From: Chitinophaga sp.
GTDB lineage: Bacteria > Bacteroidota > Bacteroidia > Chitinophagales > Chitinophagaceae
Assembly: GCF_019236475.1 (NCBI RefSeq)
Contig: NZ_JAFAIX010000012.1
Location: 1,246,619-1,310,618 of the forward strand
Reading direction: 5' to 3'
DNA length: 64,000 nucleotides
A program made the position numbers and the translations under genes. The notes under the pieces were generated by a model that saw only the letters and a list, made by a program, of their open reading frames with translations, searched no databases and was not told the DNA's origin. The first letter of the stretch is position 1, and every line of letters begins with the position of its first letter. This document shows, piece after piece, positions 61,644 through 64,000 of this stretch.

Positions 61644-62705
61644 ATGACCGAAGCGCAATTTGGTGAAATTGTGAAGCATATCAAGCTTTCACACAACGCT
61701 GCTATCAGAAGCGTAAATGTACAATTGATTAATCTTTATTGGCAAGTAGGTGAATATATTCACCGGAAAATTAAGGAGGCGCAATGGGGCGAGAAAACCC
61801 TAAGGGAGTTATCTAATTATATTACAGCAACTCATCCTGAGCTGAAAGGGTTTAATCATCGTAACCTTTATCGGATGAAACAATTTTACGATGCCTATCG
61901 ACATGATTTAGCTATTTATACATTAAGTAAAAATGAAATAAAAGCTGAAAATCAAACTGATATAATTGTGTCAACGCCGTTGACACAATTTACGGATATT
62001 CGTAATACGATGTTGCCGCAAGTATCTTGGTCTCATCATTTATTACTAGCAGGATTAAAGACTCCGGATGAGCGGAAGTTTTATTTGCAACTGACTATCA
62101 ACGAAAATTACACTTTAAAAGAACTGGAACGTCAAGTGAGAAGTGGTGTGTATGAAAGAGTAAAAATCGGTGAGCTTACTATGCCAGAATATCTTAAACA
62201 GCATCTTCCTCAAGCTACTGCTGCTTTTAAAGACAGTTATGTTTTTGAGTTTTTGAATCTTCCTAAGGAGCATAAGGAATTGGATTTACAGCGGGCATTG
62301 AATCTGAGAATTAAAGCGTTTGTACTGGAATTGGGTAGAGATTTTATTTTTATTGAGGAGCAATTTCGCGTACAAGTGGGGAATGTGGATTTCTTTATTG
62401 ACTTACTTTTCTATCATCGCAAATTACGTTGTTTGGTGGCTTTTGAATTAAAGGTAGGCGAGTTCAAACCGGAGTATTTGAAGAAACTTAGCTTTTACCT
62501 GGAAGCATTGGATAGGGATGTAAAGAATGAAGACGAAAACCCTTCTGTAGGTATTTTGCTTTGCCAGAAAAAAAATGAGCAGATTGTGGAATATTCCATT
62601 AACAGGGAATTATCGCCCATTCTTATAGCGGAGTATTCTACTATACTTCCAAATAAGGAGATGCTCAAACGGAAATTTGCGGAGCTTTTTCAAAATGAAA
62701 TTTAG
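61644..62705 (+). CDS. DUF1016/YhcG-type PDDEXK nuclease-domain protein
   Basis: 353 residues from ATG 61644 (MTEAQFGEIVKHIKLSH). N-terminal DUF1016_N domain (YWQVGEYIHRKIKEAQWGEKT, ELKGFNHRNLYRMKQFYDAY), linker, then a PDDEXK catalytic domain: VDFFIDLLFYHRKLRCLVAFELKVGEFKPEY, giving the D...ExK active-site pattern, and DENPSVGILLCQKKN. The family is of unknown role, found near mobile elements and restriction genes. Residues 107-117 (IIVSTPLTQFT) are encoded by a palindromic repeat also present 75 bases after the stop. The gene separates pbpC from alpha-2-macroglobulin and looks inserted. An upstream start at 61575 would add 23 residues through the direct repeat. Confidence 0.85.
   Translation: MTEAQFGEIVKHIKLSHNAAIRSVNVQLINLYWQVGEYIHRKIKEAQWGEKTLRELSNYITATHPELKGFNHRNLYRMKQFYDAYRHDLAIYTLSKNEIKAENQTDIIVSTPLTQFTDIRNTMLPQVSWSHHLLLAGLKTPDERKFYLQLTINENYTLKELERQVRSGVYERVKIGELTMPEYLKQHLPQATAAFKDSYVFEFLNLPKEHKELDLQRALNLRIKAFVLELGRDFIFIEEQFRVQVGNVDFFIDLLFYHRKLRCLVAFELKVGEFKPEYLKKLSFYLEALDRDVKNEDENPSVGILLCQKKNEQIVEYSINRELSPILIAEYSTILPNKEMLKRKFAELFQNEI
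61961..61992 (+). repeat. Palindromic repeat, copy 1, inside the DUF1016 gene
   Basis: 32 bases. AATTGTGTCAACG (61964-61976), one base C, and CGTTGACACAATT (61978-61990) form a perfect 13-bp palindrome. It is read in frame as part of the linker between the N-domain and the nuclease domain. It is 31/32 identical to 62781-62812. Confidence 0.9.
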
Positions 62706-62780
62706 TCTGATATTTTAAACTGAAATAATGAATAGTTATATGTGTTATAAATGTATAATATAAATTTATTTTCAACTAGT

Positions 62781-62812
62781 TATAATTGTGTCATCGCCGT
62801 TGACACAATTTA
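62781..62812 (+). repeat. Palindromic repeat, copy 2, downstream of the DUF1016 gene
   Basis: Same 32 bases as 61961-61992 with a single A to T change at 62794. It is intergenic and in the same orientation, 75 bases after the stop codon. Confidence 0.9.
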
Positions 62813-62846
62813 ATTATATTGTTAATGCGTATCGATTGTCTTAATG

Positions 62847-62884
62847 AAAAAAGGGAGTGTTTCTACTGAAACACTCCCTTTTTT
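62847..62884. terminator. Perfect 17-bp bidirectional terminator
   Basis: AAAAAAGGGAGTGTTTC (62847-62863) pairs with GAAACACTCCCTTTTTT (62868-62884), loop TACT. It separates the convergent DUF1016 and alpha-2-macroglobulin genes. Confidence 0.9.
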
Positions 62885-62903
62885 ATGATCTATTACTTTT
62901 GAT

Positions 62904-64000
62904 TTATTTCTTCACTTCTACCCATTTACCTGGTGCAAAAGCATGTATAGTATTATCATACATCGCTTCAACGGAGGTAGCTGGCAGATAGTATTTACCG
63001 AGATACGCCGCATTCAGTAACACATTGTATGTACGGGATTTATTCTCTTCGATATTGAAGTAAGTATAAACCCGATCATCACGTATATCCATGTACGTAG
63101 CTGGTGAAGAGCGATTAGCACTGTCATTTCCCATTAAGCGGGTGTTCAGGATTTCCCATCCTGATGGGAATATCTGAGAGAGTGCCATTTGCTCGTAGTA
63201 ACCACGTTTGCCTGGATTGGTAATAGTAACGGATGCTACAAAGTCGGAACCTTGCGTCAGCGTAGTTGGATCTATCGGATGCCCATCGCGAGACAGGTAT
63301 CTCACCTGCATATTCAATATCTCCGGACTATTCGTTGCTATAGGCTCTTTGCCGGATTCTGGCTGTCCGCGGAGGATAACGCGCACGTACAGTAAATTAT
63401 TTCCATTGTTATTGATGGTAATATTTCCTGCATTGTTTGCTGCCAAAGGAATTTGGGACACAAATGAATTACTGTTAACCGTACCTTTTGTACCATTGAT
63501 GGTGTAAGTGAAATTCATTTTGTTGGAACCCTTGTTGGTACCGCAGTACTTAGCAATCGCAATGAGGGCATATGCAGTAGTTTGAGTACTGTACCACATG
63601 TTGTCTTGCGCCAAGCTGGAAGCGATTTCTCTTGTCAGCGAAGTAGCCCGACTGTTCTGACCTAGCACCGCTTCTGTTTCCAGGATCATGGCTTTATCAC
63701 GCAGATCGGAGCCGAAGGTGCCACCTAATTGATTATAGGCTTTCACATCTGTACCCAGACCGGTTACTAAGCTATTAGCCACTTCCGGTTGCCCCGCTAG
63801 TTTGTAGGCCGCTGCCAGTCTCCATTTGGCAGGTGCGGAAATATATTTGAATTCCTTCAACCTGTTCATCGCACCGAGTTCAGGTACTTTGGCCAGTGCC
63901 AGGAGATAGAGACGATATGCCTGTGTTAGATCGCCACCATAGAAGTTGGTAGTATTTGGCGCCCAGGTATTTGCTTTATTGCGCTGGTATTTCTTCCAGC
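62904..64000 (-). CDS. Alpha-2-macroglobulin family protein (5' part beyond window)
   Basis: The reading frame is open from 64000 (WKKYQRNKANTWAP) to the stop at 62904, 365 codons of the C-terminal region. Visible: NFYGGDLTQAYRLYLLALAKVPELGAMNRLKE, LRDKAMILETEAVLG, MWYSTQTTAYALIAIAKY and the terminal LPATSVEAMYDNTIHAFAPGKWVEV. This matches the end of bacterial alpha-2-macroglobulins, envelope protease traps that partner PBP1C. The thioester domain would be upstream and is not seen. Its stop is 20 bases beyond a strong terminator. Confidence 0.92.
   Translation of the reverse strand, partial: WKKYQRNKANTWAPNTTNFYGGDLTQAYRLYLLALAKVPELGAMNRLKEFKYISAPAKWRLAAAYKLAGQPEVANSLVTGLGTDVKAYNQLGGTFGSDLRDKAMILETEAVLGQNSRATSLTREIASSLAQDNMWYSTQTTAYALIAIAKYCGTNKGSNKMNFTYTINGTKGTVNSNSFVSQIPLAANNAGNITINNNGNNLLYVRVILRGQPESGKEPIATNSPEILNMQVRYLSRDGHPIDPTTLTQGSDFVASVTITNPGKRGYYEQMALSQIFPSGWEILNTRLMGNDSANRSSPATYMDIRDDRVYTYFNIEENKSRTYNVLLNAAYLGKYYLPATSVEAMYDNTIHAFAPGKWVEVKK

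Noticed and set aside
61644..62705. DUF1016 gene as part of a restriction-modification or toxin-antitoxin system
   Set aside because: No methyltransferase, specificity subunit, antitoxin or second defence gene is adjacent; the neighbours are cell-wall genes.
1..64000. tRNA, rRNA, CRISPR array, complete insertion sequence or prophage
   Set aside because: Reading both strands I found no cloverleaf, no regular repeat-spacer pattern, no transposase and no phage structural genes.

Overview
The window looks like a chromosomal segment of a gliding member of the Bacteroidetes, most probably family Chitinophagaceae (Chitinophaga-like). This rests on gliding genes (gldF, gldG, gldB), a MurF-alanine racemase fusion, a TonB-dependent Oar-type receptor, split transketolase, a DUF47/Pit phosphate pair, Bacteroidetes-type promoter boxes (TAnnTTTG) and almost no Shine-Dalgarno sequences. 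I see no rRNA, tRNA, CRISPR array, prophage or complete insertion sequence. Most genes are housekeeping. Accessory signals sit mainly in the spacers and at the right end.

Layout. 1-8.5 kb, minus strand: a TlpA-type thioredoxin (cut by the window edge), lspA, murF-alr, terC, gldG-gldF and cysteine desulfurase iscS. 8.5-9.5 kb: methylmalonyl-CoA epimerase, then an AT-rich spacer with a possible small RNA. 9.5-14.2 kb: a large TonB-dependent receptor and a stand-alone murF. 14.2-21.7 kb: a structured leader, YceI-like protein, a small HExxH protein, apaG, gldB, an outer-membrane barrel, nadE, serS, a cytochrome c lipoprotein and an acetyltransferase. 21.8-28.0 kb: a molybdenum-cofactor island (moeB-rhodanese, TauE/SafE exporter, moaA, a small conserved protein, moaD, moaE, mobA, moaC, moeA). 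28.0-35.2 kb: a DUF1800/DUF1501 pair, a lipoprotein, and OPT and POT peptide transporters. 35.4-42.8 kb: purD and the rod-shape operon mreB-mreC-mreD-mrdA-rodA. 42.9-46.8 kb: a metallo-hydrolase, an AraC regulator, an NTF2-like protein and an ECF sigma operon. 46.9-53.7 kb: transketolase C-half, galE, rmlA, pit/DUF47, lpxH-like and two small genes. 53.7-58.9 kb: a probable non-coding transcript, YHS lipoprotein, M13 peptidase, and a truncated haemoglobin-rarA operon. 59-64 kb: pbpC and the C-terminal part of an alpha-2-macroglobulin gene, separated by a DUF1016/YhcG-type nuclease gene.

Themes. Cell-wall and shape functions are abundant (two MurF domains, alanine racemase, lspA, mreBCD/PBP2/RodA, PBP1C with alpha-2-macroglobulin). 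The most unusual signal is at the right end. The DUF1016 nuclease gene interrupts the usual pbpC/alpha-2-macroglobulin neighbourhood and carries a 32-base near-palindromic repeat in frame inside its linker, with a second copy (31/32 identical) just downstream of the gene. Other signals not explained by genes are a short dispersed motif (GGGAGACACG and relatives) at several mostly intergenic sites, a GC-rich palindromic block between rarA and pbpC, two candidate non-coding RNAs, a structured leader, and start codons placed four bases after a -7 box, suggesting leaderless mRNAs.
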